Source: Typhlomys cinereus
Taxonomy: Eukaryota > Chordata > Mammalia > Rodentia > Platacanthomyidae
Reading direction: 5' to 3'
Assembly (NCBI GenBank): GCA_023101885.1
Contig: JALPQD010000637.1
Coordinates: forward strand, 1-64,000
Length of the DNA stretch: 64,000 nucleotides
Below are positions 19,690 to 30,234 of this stretch, piece by piece. A program made the position numbers and the translations under genes. Within the stretch, counting starts at the first letter, position 1. Every line of letters starts with the position of its first letter. The notes beneath the pieces are model-generated. The model worked only from the letters and a program-made list of their open reading frames with translations, was not told the origin of the DNA and did no database searches.

Positions 19690-19835
19690 TCCCTCATCTT
19701 CCTGACTTCCAAACCACCAATTAGGAGGCAACAGAAACTACTAGCTGCTAATTAATCCTAATTAACAGGACCACTTAAAGTAAATGCTATTTTAAAAGCC
19801 AAATGTGTTTCGAGATTCCCCCAGTTAAGCTCGGA
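19690..19835. promoter_or_regulatory. Candidate enhancer: paired homeodomain/OTX-like sites
   Basis: A repeat-free stretch with CCACCAATTAGGAGG, GCTAATTAATCCTAATTAAC (19746-19765) and GGACCACTTAAAG. Two TAATTA cores flank TAATCC, a K50-type (OTX/PITX/CRX) site. The density of motifs and lack of repeat identity fit a conserved non-coding element. No expression or conservation data are available here. Confidence 0.35.
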
Positions 19836-19954
19836 AGGTCATGGTAACGTCACCCAGCTGTCCAGTTGTCTCCCCTTCATTAACTTTCTTTCTAGGACCT
19901 TCTATCCCCCTGGCCACTTCATGCATTACTGCAGAAGGCAGAGACCTAGTCTTC

Positions 19955-20285
19955 TTCTTCTTTAAAAAATATTTATTTATACTCATGGATGAATGCGCAT
20001 GCATGCGTTTGTGTATGAGACAGCACATGTGTATAGATCAGAGGACAATCTCAGGTACGGGTTCTCGCTTCTTGTTTTTGTCATTGTCACTGTTATTTTT
20101 TGAAGCAAGGTCTTTCTTGTTTGCCACTGGCCTGGGAGCTTCCAGAGAATTCTCCTGTCTCTGCTTCCCATTTCACCAATAGCAGTGCTGGGATTTTAAA
20201 CATGTTCTACCATGTCTAGCCTTTACAAGCGTTCTGGAGATCTGAACTCAGGTCCTCAGTCTTACCTGCTGACACGTCTCCCTGA
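19955..20285 (-). mobile_element. B4-like SINE, antisense
   Basis: AAAAAATATTTATTTATACTC at the left, GATCAGAGGACAATCTCAGG, TTGAAGCAAGGTCTTTC, then GCAGTGCTGGGATTTTAAAC and GATCTGAACTCAGGTCCTCA: the classic antisense order of rodent B4/RSINE-type elements. Confidence 0.7.
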
Positions 20286-20307
20286 TCCCACTTCTTTGAA
20301 ATATGTT

Positions 20308-20350
<43 letters not shown>

Positions 20351-20382
20351 GTCTCCCTGATCCCACTTCTTTGAAATATGTT

Positions 20383-20430
<48 letters not shown>
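20274..20430. repeat. 75-bp tandem duplication containing (GA)n
   Basis: ACGTCTCCCTGATCCCACTT through TTATTTGAGAGAG occurs at 20274 and again at 20349, each followed by about 20 GA units. The period is 75 bp and the two copies match almost perfectly. Confidence 0.9.
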
Positions 20431-20889
20431 TCTCAAGTGCAGGCATGCGTATGCCAAGATATGCATGTGACACTCAAGGACAACTTTCAGAAGTAGGTTC
20501 TCTCCTTCCACCACATAGACTCCCAGGGTCACTCTGTTGCCACATTTGCAAGCAGGTTCTGTACCTGCTGCATCACCTTACAAGCCCCAGCCCTCCTTCG
20601 TGCTGACTTGTTATCCGTCACATTCTGCACTGTGCCAGTAATAACAGTCAGGTATAGGCAGAGGAGCATATTACAGCAAGGGATGCTTGCATATTCAGAA
20701 GCCCTCGGATGATCGCTTTGGATGATCCTGGGCTCCGGGTCTTGTCGTCCAGCCTGGATGTTCCCCCACACTCCATTAAGTCTTCATGCATCCAAGAGCA
20801 GGCGCCAAGGAAATCAAATCCCAGTGGACTGCTAAAGATTTCTGGATTTCAGCCTTCAGAGCACATAGGAATTCCATTTCCTCCAGTGT

Positions 20890-21115
20890 TTGAGGGGGGC
20901 ATGTGACCAGTTATGGCCAATGAGTTACAAGCAGGAAGTGGAAAATGTCACTTCCAGATGGGGGCATTTCACCCCAGAGCTTGCTTTCTGTCCGTTTCAA
21001 TGGGTGGCCCGTCAGCCTGTATCCCGCTTTGAGCACCAGATATTGTGTCCAACCCCAAATGGCATTGTGCATGTGAAATCAGTCACCCAGGATGTGATGG
21101 AATTTTTTTTTTTAA
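20890..21115 (+). mobile_element. MLT1-like MaLR LTR fragment
   Basis: GCATGTGACCAGTTATGGCC, AATGAGTTACAAGCAGGAAG and ATGTCACTTCCAGATGGGGG follow the word order of mammalian MLT1 LTRs. Old and diverged. Confidence 0.5.
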
Positions 21116-21129
21116 CTGGGGCCCAGCCT

Positions 21130-21975
21130 AACACATGCCACAGGGCTTCTTAACCTCACCATGTTTGGGGTAACTCTCATTTTGGGGGAATTTTGTCAAC
21201 ATGTTTGAAGGGATGAAAAATCTCAAGAGACACTAGACCAATTGGCAGTAAGCTTAAGCCATCCCTTACAGCGGTATTGGGGTGAATGCACCATCTCACA
21301 CAGCCATCGCTCTTCAGCTGTGCACCATTTGCTTGGCTGTCAGTCGGTCACCTTGACACCTTTCCAAAGTCCCCATGGCGGAGCAGCGCATTGGTTCCAG
21401 AGTCGTGATTCCTCTGAGCTGCTCGCTACCCTTTCCTGCGTGCTTCTGTCTGCAATGCCTCACTTGCTCAGAACAATGCTGAGTCTGACATGGCGTCAGC
21501 TCCACAGGGTCTTCCCCACGGTCACTCAGTTGTCACATGGTAGCTCACCTGTGTGCCACGGGGGCCTCTGAGGATACTCCCAGGCAAGCGATTCTTGAAA
21601 AGCCAGAAAAGACAAGCCAGAGAAACAGGAGGAAAACAAATAACCATTGCAGTATGTGAAATCAATTGGAAATATCACACACCAGGGACCAAGGATGGTG
21701 CGGGGGAGGGGGAGAGTCGGGTTGAGGATGATGATGACATCACTGTCCTGTTTCTGTTGCAGCTGTCAGGTGTGCTTATGACGTCAGTGCTGATGTTTGA
21801 ATTGCCTGTGGCCAACAGTGCACACAGGGGCCCAGAGGGAGAGATGCCAAGGCGAGGATGCAGGCTACAGGTGTATATCCCCACTTAGCCTGAGCAGCAG
21901 CCACAGACGCTCTGCATTCATTTGGCTGAGACACTGGGTGGGCGCAACTAGAATGAGTGTCACCAATGGGAGGGG
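21130..21975. other. Unassigned sequence
   Basis: No repeat I recognise. The 109-codon frame at 21242-21571 and the 111-codon frame at 21553-21888 are unsupported by any domain. Confidence 0.35.
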
Positions 21976-21978
21976 TGC

Positions 21979-22113
21979 TGAATATTGAGTACCTCCTATG
22001 CCTCGTGCATATTTAATTCGTCATGCATTTTGAGTGCCTCGGGTGCCTTTAATGCATTTGGCGTCTCATGAATATTTTCGGTCTCTCAGATATTTAGTGC
22101 CTCATGAATATTA
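21979..22113. repeat. Degenerate ~18-bp minisatellite
   Basis: About six to seven imperfect units of the form GTGCCTCATGAATATTTA: GCCTCGTGCATATTTAA, TCGTCATGCATTTTGA, GTGCCTCGGGTGCCTTTAA, GCGTCTCATGAATATTTTC, GGTCTCTCAGATATTTA, GTGCCTCATGAATATTA. Confidence 0.7.
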
Positions 22114-22437
22114 GGACTCCCTTGCCTCTTCCACCCCTACTGAGGTTCACAGACAGACTTCCGTGTGGGTCTCACATTTCTGCCAGGGAACTAACTTGCT
22201 TATCAACGACAATGCTCATCTGTCCTGCCTGTCTTTCTGGCTTCTGTGACAGGCACAATATTCAGGAAGGATACCGGAAATGTGCATTAGGTCACACACA
22301 GCAGAAAATGGAACGGATTGTTCTTGGGTTTGGTATCCTCTATTCCTAGGACACAGGGTGGCTGTACACATTGCTGGCTTAATGGCACGTGCTTTCTGGG
22401 CATGACTGGCACCCAGCAAGGTAGGGTAGGCTGTTAT

Positions 22438-22545
22438 TCTCCCTCCTCCTTCTCTCTTCCTCCGCCTTCCTTTCCTCCTTTTCTTCCCTCCTTCCTTCTT
22501 TGTCTTTCCTTCTTACTTTCTCTCTTTCTGTCCCTCCCCACCCCA
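22438..22545. repeat. Homopyrimidine (CT-rich) tract
   Basis: Nearly pure C/T on the plus strand, followed by four GCTT/TTGC units at about 22553-22571. Confidence 0.9.
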
Positions 22546-22639
22546 CCCCCATCCTTGCTTGCTTGCTTGCTTTTAAGACAGCTAATATAATCCCGATTGG
22601 TCCTGTACTTCTGCATCACTGTCTGTGCTGTTTAGTCCT

Positions 22640-22865
22640 GAAGCCCCACACCAGATAGCGTTGCTCTACATTAAGGTCAACCTCAGGGCCTGCCTGGGAG
22701 AGTTTGTCTAGATCATGTAATCGATGTGGGTCGACCCAGCCTAAAAGTGGGCAGGTCCTTTCCTGGACTGAGGATCCCAAACTGCTCAAGATGGAGAATG
22801 AGCAGCTGATTCCCTGTTCCCTGCTCTTGCTGTGGATGTGACTGGCAGCCACATCATGCTTCTGC
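22640..22865 (+). mobile_element. MaLR-like LTR (400-bp family), partial
   Basis: CATGTAATCGATGTGGGTCG, ACCCAGCCTAAAAGTGGGCA and GATGGAGAATGAGCAGCTGA correspond to the middle of the family typified at 46722-47121. Confidence 0.55.
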
Positions 22866-22901
22866 TGCTGTGACCTCCTGCTGTGATGGATGTGACCTGA
22901 A

Positions 22902-23420
22902 ACACATGCTCACACAGCACACACTCACATATATGCACAACGTGCTCACATGTACACTCACACATGCTCACACACCACACATACATTCACACGTCTCACT
23001 TGCACATCACACACACTCCTATATATACACACCCACACATCACACACACTCACACATCACTCATGCACACAGGCTCATATATCATACACACAAATCACAC
23101 ATGCACACACATTTCACACATACTCACCTATCACATACATCTCGTATACACACATGCTCATACATACATCACTCATGCTCACATACCACACACACATTCA
23201 CACATTTTACATGCACATTACACACATATGAATCACACACATTCACACATCTCTTATACACACATGCTCACAAATCACACACTCACATATCACACATACA
23301 CATGTGTTCACACATATACTCACACTTCTCACACACACATCATACACACATACACACTCACCACACACAAATATCACATACACATAAATCATACACACAC
23401 ATACACACACACACACAACT
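22902..23420. repeat. ~520-bp CA-rich satellite-like block
   Basis: Irregular CACACAT, CTCACA, CACATGCTCACA and TCATACACACA words over half a kilobase. The overlapping His/Thr/Ser frames of up to 213 codons are microsatellite translations, not proteins. Confidence 0.92.
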
Positions 23421-23629
23421 CTTGTCTGAGCTTCCAGCCTTCCTTATGAACGTGAGACTCAAGACTGCCCACAGCTTGCCCTGCCAATTTCAAACTTGCC
23501 AGGCCCCATAATCACAGTCACCACTATTCTTCAAGTATATATATATATATTTATACACACACATATATACCAAAGTAGTCAGAACCATCCCCCAACACCT
23601 GGCATAATATTGATTTCTTGGCTTAGTGA

Positions 23630-23820
23630 ATTTTTTTCAAGGACTTCAACTCTTTATTTTTGTTCTTTGACACTTTCACACATGAATACAATGAATTTAT
23701 GTCATTTTCACCCTTATTACCCAATCCCATTCCAACCTCCTTTCCCATTATGTACATTCTCCTTTCCAGCCAATCTCCCTCTGGCTTTCGCTCTTTCTAC
23801 GGGGGTGGGGGGGGGGAACA
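23630..23820 (-). mobile_element. Possible antisense L1 3' end
   Basis: TTTATTTTTGTTCTTTGACA, then ATTACCCAATCCCATTCCAA with polypyrimidine and poly-G resembles the reverse of a rodent L1 3' UTR. Weak. Confidence 0.35.
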
Positions 23821-23974
23821 TGGGATTCATCTGGGACGCCTGCACTGGCAAGTGCTTGAGTACTTGCTGGGCTCAACAATTTTTTAAGTTAGAGGGTTTT
23901 TTTTTCCCCCAAAGTAAAAAAAAATGTCACGTAGCAGAATTTACTCTCCGCAGTCCTTAATTCTATAACTTTCC

Positions 23975-24060
23975 CCCCCTAGTGTTTGGGACTGAGTCTA
24001 GAGCTTTTCCCATGCTAGACAAGTACTACACCACTGACCTACCTCTCCAGTCCCTGGCCT
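23975..24060 (-). mobile_element. ID-like element, antisense
   Basis: CCCATGCTAGACAAGTACTA, ACCACTGACCTACC and CTCTCCAGTCCC: antisense ID-type unit. Confidence 0.55.
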
Positions 24061-24084
24061 ACGAATTTTGAAAATGTAGGTAAA

Positions 24085-24405
24085 AATTGTAGAACAATAA
24101 AAATAGAGACCCCTTCAGCCTCATACATTTCTCCTGTGGCCTCTGGTTAACCTGAACCTTTATAGTTGGACTTTCTAAAATATATATCTCGTGAACAAGT
24201 CCATGCAATATGCAACTGTTTGAATGTAATCAGTTTCTGTCACCTAGGAATTCGTCCACCTATATGCAGCATGTGTGTTTTTATCGCCAAGTGGTATTCC
24301 AAGGTATGGATGCACCATAGCTGGTTTCTCTTGTTAAAACACATTTAAATTGCATCCAGTCTGGGGCGGCATAATGAATATTTTGAGGAATGGCCACTGA
24401 AGGAA
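24085..24405 (-). mobile_element. Old L1 fragment, antisense
   Basis: GCCAAGTGGTATTCCAAGGT, ATGGATGCACCATAGCTGG, ACATTTAAATTGCATCCAGT and GGCATAATGAATATTTTGAGG follow the reverse of the L1 3' region that in sense reads as at 58060-60150. Confidence 0.65.
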
Positions 24406-24679
24406 GACTGTCATCTCTCCTTTATCTCCTTCAGCAAGTCATAAGACCCTCATGTGATAGGTGCCCCCTCTTGTCACCCAGGGTGGGAACATCTTTATCT
24501 CCTAAGATGGCAGGATGCCCAGGGGAGTCTCCAAGACCAGGACATGCTAGGTCCCTTTGCTCACACGTCCTCCTCTTGGCTCGGTTGCTCCTCACCCTCC
24601 ACCTGTCAATAACCCAGTAAAATGCTGTTGTAACATTCATTTCTTTCTTTCTTTTTTTTTTTGAAGCTTTCTTCTTTTT

Positions 24680-24972
24680 GTTTCATTTTATTTATTTATT
24701 TGTTTATTTATTTATTTGTTTGTTTGTTTATTTATTTTGTGTGTGTGTGTGTCCCTGTGGAGGATCAAGATTGACTTCAGGAATCATCCTGAATGGCTTG
24801 TACCTCCTTCTTGCTTAGCTCTAAGATTTCCCAGGCTCCGCCCACCAGGGCCAGAAGTGTTGCCCGCAACCATTTCCACCTGGAGTTTTTACGTGAGAAC
24901 TGGGACACCCGAACTCAGGACCTTCTGCTTTGGAGACAGAGTCTTAACCTCTGAGCTATCTCTGCAGCTCAG
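24680..24972 (-). mobile_element. B2-like SINE, antisense
   Basis: A TTTATTTATTTG tail complement, GT run, body words CCACCAGGGCCAGAAGTG and the head complement CTATCTCTGCAGC. Full length and moderately diverged. Confidence 0.88.
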
Positions 24973-25059
24973 CTTTCATTTTTTAATGAAGACTCCTTGC
25001 CGTAGTAAATAAAGGTTCTCTTGTTTTTAAAAACTGTTCTCTGGTTTTAGACAATATTT

Positions 25060-25069
25060 TATTTATTTC

Positions 25070-25144
<75 letters not shown>

Positions 25145-25240
25145 AGAGAGAACGCACCTTGTGAGCTTTGAGGAATCAAACTCAGGCTGCTAGGTGTGCG
25201 AGTAGGCACCTTACCCACTGAGCTATCTCACTAGCTGTCG
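25060..25240 (-). mobile_element. Antisense SINE with expanded (GA)n
   Basis: TTTTATTTATTTCAGAGAGA starts an ~80-bp GA run (25071-25150), followed by GAGGAATCAAACTCAGGC and ACCCACTGAGCTATCTCACTAG, the complement of a tRNA-like SINE head. Confidence 0.65.
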
Positions 25241-25299
25241 TCTCCAGCAAGGCAGCGAGGGAAATAAGGAAGCTCTACATTTTTCTGGGAGCTCAGCAG

Positions 25300-25565
25300 C
25301 CAGGCGGTAAGGCCACTACACTGGCACTCATGGAGATGACACCCGGACAGGCCATGCCAAGGCGTCTGTCCTAGCCGATGGCCAGCGCCAGTCACCAGGC
25401 AGATGGTTCCAGCCGCAGCAGCTCTTTGCGTCTTCCCAACAGTGCAGCCGTGGTCATCAGCTGCTTCACAGCCTTGTGCAATTCCAAGGTAGGCTGCGAC
25501 CCAAAGATGACTGTTTTAAGTTTCTGAGTTTTGTGGTGATTGGTTACACGACAAAAAGTCACTCA
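25300..25565 (+). mobile_element. MLT1-like LTR, 3' part
   Basis: TTTTAAGTTTCTGAGTTTTG, GGTGATTGGTTACACGAC: close to the 3' end of MLT1 LTRs. Confidence 0.55.
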
Positions 25566-25629
25566 CTGGACTATCTGGCCCAAGGGATGCCCTGGTGAGC
25601 AAGATGGACATGGTCTAAAGGTGCTTTCT

Positions 25630-25990
25630 ATTAGCCAGATGAGGCTGTAACAAAATACCGTACACTGGTGAGTTTAACCAGTGGAAAAGATTTCTCATGG
25701 TGCTGGAGACTAGCAGCCGCACACTGAGGTGCCGGCAGGTTTAGTTCATAATGTAAACTCTGTTTCTGGCGTATAGATAACCATCTTCACCCCGTGCTCT
25801 AGAGGTAGAAAGAGATAGATAGAGATGCAGGCAGAAAGAGATCTCTTGTCTCTCCTTACAGGGCATTGGTGCCATTCATGTGGGCTTGTCCCTATGACCT
25901 AATCTCCTTGCCAAAGTCCCATCCCCAATACCATCCTCCTGGAGGTTAAGTGACCTAGGGCGTGGAGGGGGCAGGGCTGGGTCCTATTCC
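25630..25990 (-). mobile_element. MST/MLT1-like LTR, antisense
   Basis: GCTGTAACAAAATACCGTAC at the left, then GGCATTGGTGCCATTCATGT, CTATGACCTAATCTCCTTGC and AATACCATCCTCCTGGAGGT are typical of antisense MaLR LTRs. Confidence 0.55.
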
Positions 25991-26880
25991 AAATGGGAGG
26001 GTCAGTTGCTAAGAACACAAATCATCTCTCTAGGCTGTGGGGACCATCAAACTGAGCCACATGTTCTGCAGGACCTCGTGAGTCTGGGTGGTGAGGGATA
26101 CATGGATGAGGGGAAGAAAGGAAGCAGGGATGGGGGGGTGTTCAAGACTCAGCGAAAGTCACACTTGAAAGGAGGCTTTGTGAAGAATGGCAGTAGCAGA
26201 TGCCTCCAAGGGACCAGGCCACCCGCCTGCGACAAGGATTGTAAAGTGGCTGGGTTGCAGCGCTTAGGGCGGGAGACACAGGGCGAAGCCAGCACTCCAG
26301 ACTAGTGGGTCCTGGGAGGGGTCAGCCCCAGCCGCCTGTGATTAGTCCAGCTTTGCCCCAGGCCTGCTCTGGGCTGTGCATCTGCTTCTGACCGTGGGAA
26401 GGGAGGAAGCAACAGGGTGGAGGGGCCTCCATGTGTATCAACGGGCTCTTTCTTCAATGAACTCAGACAAATCCTGGCCTTTGTCTAGGTTCTTGCTCCA
26501 CAGGACCGATCTCATCAAGAGGCTAAGAGACAGGCCAGGCTGGGCTGTCCTCACAATGGCAGAGAAAGGAGGTTCCCGCTCTAAGACTCTGGGGAAGGTG
26601 GGGGACGGGAGGAAGTCGGCTGCCTGGAATCCCATCAGCCAGGCTGTTCCTGCTTTTGTCATTCTTGGTCTTAGGCTGATGTTTGGCTCGGGCCTTTTTG
26701 TGCAGGTGATCACAGAAGATCTCCGCGAGGGGTGGCAAGATTGCATTTGGCCAAGTTGGATGGTGGATAGAGAGGCAGGGAGTGGGCTGGGAAGGACGGC
26801 AAATGACAGTGACATGTTCCCCCACAGTCTCCTGTGTTTAAGCACTCCATCTCCAATTGAAAGTTGAGATTTGCGGCTAT
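25990..26880. other. Unassigned sequence
   Basis: No repeat I recognise. The two antiparallel frames of 163 (26376-26867 +) and 135 codons (26438-26845 -) overlap each other and lack domains, so I do not call either a gene. Confidence 0.35.
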
Positions 26881-26884
26881 GCAG

Positions 26885-27190
26885 TTATTTAGTTAAAGTA
26901 AACCCTGAGCAAGCCTGTGGGAGGTGATCTAACCGATGTGGGAAGACCCAGCCCACAGTGGGCGGGACCATTCCATGGACAGATGGCTAAGATGGAGAGA
27001 GATCTGGTTGAGAATTGGCAGGCTGGCAAGTCAGAAAGTGTGCCCTTTTGTCAGCAACTCCTGTGGGTATGTGGGTAGTTGTGACCGGTTTGCTTGGCTC
27101 CTGATGCTGGTATAAGCTCTCCTGTCATATTGATCATCATGACTGGACATTTTAAAATGAAGTAAACCCCTTGTTCTCACGTGTCTGGGC
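26885..27190 (+). mobile_element. MaLR-like LTR (400-bp family)
   Basis: CCCTGAGCAAGCCTGTGGGA, GACCCAGCCCACAGTGGGCG, GGCTGGCAAGTCAGAAAGTG and AGTAAACCCCTTGTTCTC (poly(A)-signal region altered to AGTAAA) follow the family order. Confidence 0.7.
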
Positions 27191-27324
27191 CTTGCCTTCA
27201 TATCAGCATCTGCTGGGCATCTGTCGAGGACCTCTAACACATTGGCAGCATCATATACTGCTCTCTCGCTCCTTGTATAAAAGTGCTGCGTCCTATCCTT
27301 ACGATCCATCAAATCCTAATTCCT

Positions 27325-27437
27325 CCTGTAGTGGTTCCTCTTTCTGCTGCCGTGAGACAGCACTCAGACTCGAGCAACTGAAGGGGAGAAAGGGAAATTT
27401 ATTCGGCTTATGGTTCCAGAGGGGAGTGTACCAGTGT
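27325..27437 (-). mobile_element. MT-type LTR, antisense, first part
   Basis: GTGGTTCCTCTTTCTGCTGC, GAAGGGGAGAAAGGGAAATT and TTATGGTTCCAGAGGGGAG. It is cut by the MaLR element that starts at 27438; a plausible continuation lies at 28768-29050. Confidence 0.6.
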
Positions 27438-28400
27438 CATAGTTAAGCACAGGTGTCAGCTTGATGGGTGAGGGTTTGAGCTCTGGGCACATTTGTAGAG
27501 AATCAATGGTTGAGTTAAGCCCAGAGCAAACCTGCAGGAGATTGTCTAGCTGATGGGGAAGGTCCAGCCCATGGTGGGTGGGATTAGGCCCTGGAATAAA
27601 ATACCAAGAGCTGATTTTGAAATTTGGGATCCTTGTGTACACTAGGCCAGATATGCTGGTTTGGCAAGTAAGGATCATCTCTCTCTTGGCCATTATGTAG
27701 AGATGGTGTGGCCAGTTCCCTCGGCCCTGGTGTTGGTGCATGCTCTCCTGTCAAGCTGGACTATGAACTGTAACCGGACTGTCGTAAGGAAATAAACCCC
27801 TTGTTCCCTTAAGCCATTTGATGGTCATTTATCAGCAACCAGGCGAACTGCAACGGAATTTGGTACCTGGGAAGTGGAGTGTTGCTGATAAATCTATGTG
27901 AACTTTGTAGCTTTTGAAAAGTTTTGCTGGACAAAGCTTGAAATATTTAAAGATTTTCACTTTGTGGATTACCAATACTGTTCCTTAAAGTTTAGCAGGC
28001 CAATTGGATAATGTTGGTGCTGAGAAAGTTATGGATTGTTTGGGCCCAATTTGTGATGAGGGGAACAAGGACTTTGGTGAAGTTTAATTTAAAGACGATA
28101 GACTGCTTTGCTTGATAGAGGAGAGCTGTGTTGGTGGCTATGAAGCTCTGGATGAGGAAAGGGCAGGCAGCAAAAAGCTGCTGTTGTTGGAAAAATGAAC
28201 ATCAGTGAAGGAAAACCTAGTGACTTGCACTGAGACAGTGGAAAACATGAAAACCAACACAATGGCGAGTTCATGGTTTGAAAACTCAGATTCCTTCAGT
28301 GGCTGAAAGCCCAAGTTCAAGCCATTTCTTGCCCTTTGGAAGTTTGGCTGCCTGAAAGAGGCTTTTCCAGCATCAGTGCAGACAACTTGGTACAGCTATG
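27438..28400 (+). mobile_element. MaLR-like LTR plus internal sequence
   Basis: The LTR (27438-27840) starts GTGTCATAGTTAAGC and has AATAAACCCC at about 27791 and TTTATCAGCAAC. It runs on into AATTTGGTACCTGGGAAGTG (27860), the primer-site region typical of MaLR/ERVL, and non-coding internal sequence. This shows the 400-bp family is the LTR of a MaLR-like element. Confidence 0.75.
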
Positions 28401-28404
28401 GCTC

Positions 28405-28767
28405 GAGTGGACCAAGCAACGGGTGACTCTTTTCCGTTTCTGTGACATACCACTGAGGCTCAAACAGCTTAAGGGGAGAACAGGAGATGTATTCAACTTA
28501 GAGTTCCAGAGGGGAGATACAGTCTGGTGTGGCAGGAAAGGCATGCAGGTGAGAGAAGTTGGAGGTTGAGAGTTACAAACTGGAAACTCAAGAGCAGACT
28601 AAATAACGGAAGCTGGGCGGAACTAACCAACCTCGAGGCCCACCCCCTGTCACATGCCTTCCTCCAGCAAGGCTCCACCTCCTAAAGGTGCCATGGCCTT
28701 CCCAAACAACTAAAGATTCAAAGGCATGAACCTTCGAGAAACAGCTCATATCTCAAAACATGACAGG
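28405..28767 (-). mobile_element. MT-type LTR, antisense
   Basis: TTTCTGTGACATACCACTGA, CAGCTTAAGGGGAGAACAGG, AGAGTTCCAGAGGGGAGATA and AGGCTCCACCTCCTAAAGGT. Confidence 0.7.
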
Positions 28768-29055
28768 GAGACACAGTCATTATGGCAGAAAAGGCGTGGC
28801 AGGCTGGGAGAAGCTGGAGGTGGTGTAGGTCGCATCATCACGGAGGTTGAGAGAGTGAAGCTGCTCACTGCAAGAGCAGACTCCTACCAGAGGTCAGTTA
28901 GGTGGCGCTGACCAACCTCAAGGCCCACCCCCTGGGAGGTGTGGTCCTCCAGCAAGGCTCCACCTCCTAAAGGTGCCATGACCTTCCCAAACATCAACTA
29001 AGGATTCAAACACATGAGCCTGTGGGGTACAAATCCCATTCAAACTACGACACCT
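28768..29055 (-). mobile_element. MT-type LTR, antisense, 3' remainder
   Basis: Starts mid-element (GGGAGACACAGTCATTATGG) and ends ACACATGAGCCTGTGGGG..CATTCAAACTACGACAC. It fits as the remainder of the copy begun at 27325. Confidence 0.6.
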
Positions 29056-29059
29056 CCTA

Positions 29060-29525
29060 TGTCAGTTACCTGTCTCGTTGCTGGGACAGAAGTATCTGAG
29101 CAAAGCAACTAGAGAAAGGGAGGGCTTACTTGGGCTCCTAGCTTGAGTGTGCAGACTATAGTGGCAGGGCAGTGAGGGGGTCTCTGGCTGAGGTAGTGGG
29201 AGCATGAGTCACCCGGTCGTGTGAAGTTGGTCACGCCAGAAAGAGAATGCAAGCTGCTTTCTCCGTTGTATCCAGTCAGGGGCCACAGTCTGGAGAATTG
29301 GTGCAGCCCACGTCCAGGATGGGTCTTCCCTCCTCACTGAATCCTTTCTGGAAACTTCTGCACAGGCACGTCTGTGTGTCTCCTACCGGATTCTAAATCC
29401 AGTCAGACTGACAAGATTAACCATGACACCCCTGGAAGGTCCTGTCTCCAAATCCTAGCAACATATAAACATGAGGAGTCGGAGTGCAACATCGGAAGTT
29501 ATGGGGAACACATTCAAACCAGTAG
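29060..29525 (-). mobile_element. MaLR LTR of another subfamily, antisense
   Basis: TCGTTGCTGGGACAGAAGTA, AGGGCTTACTTGGGCTCC, GTCCAGGATGGGTCTTCCC and a late ATTAACCATGACA block. The late part then repeats MT words (CACATTCAAACCAGTAGCA). Confidence 0.5.
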
Positions 29526-29611
29526 CAATCCAAGAAGGAAACAGTGGAGATAGTTTGAAACGTTTTTATTTACACAGGGGCCATTAGCAAGGATATGGAG
29601 GCTGGGGGACT

Positions 29612-30020
29612 GTGCTGGTCAGATGTAGGTGTCAGTTTAATTGCAGACTGAGTTCTGGGATTATTTGTGAAGACTTAGTAGCCAAGGTAAGCCCTAAGCC
29701 AACCTGTGGAAGACCATCTTGTTGATGCATGGGAAGATTCGACCTGTAGTGGGTGGGATCACTCCCTGGGCAGGTAGATAAGATGGAAAGAACTAGTTTA
29801 ATACCTCGGCAGATTTGTAGTGTGGCGGGTGAGGAAGTGTGTCCCTCTGTCAGCAATTCCTGTGGATATAGTGTGGCCAGTTCCCTTGGCTCCTGTGTTG
29901 GTGTGAGCTCTCCTGCCAAGCTGTTCTATGAACTATAACCAGAATCATAAGCAGGTATAAAACCCCTCGTAACCCTAAATTGTTTGGTCAGAAATTCTTA
30001 GCAACACAAAAAGAAACTCC
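29612..30020 (+). mobile_element. MaLR-like LTR (400-bp family)
   Basis: TAGGTGTCAGTTTAATTGCA, GTAGTGGGTGGGATCACTCC, GTGTGAGCTCTCCTGCCAAG and CTTAGCAACACA. The poly(A) region is degraded. Confidence 0.75.
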
Positions 30021-30234
30021 CATAGGGACTGGAGTGGTGCTCCAAGATCCAGCAGTAGCTGTCACCACCCCAGACAGAAGAAGTCACCGGGAGGTGTGGC
30101 TACCCACACCTAGAAGGGGACAGAGTGGAGCAGAGAAGGAACCTTATGAAGAGCGGGTCCTCAGCCCAGGGAGACGGCTCCAAGCCAGTCATCTCTCTCT
30201 CTCTCTCTCTCTCCCTCTCTCCTTTTTCCATTTT

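Noticed and set aside
22870..23511. 213-codon open frame rich in His and Thr
   Set aside because: It is the translation of the CA-rich block; the same block is open in more than one frame.
25435..25565. Independent gene 3' end
   Set aside because: The AAGTTTCTGAGTTTTG..GGTTACA words match MLT1 LTR 3' ends.
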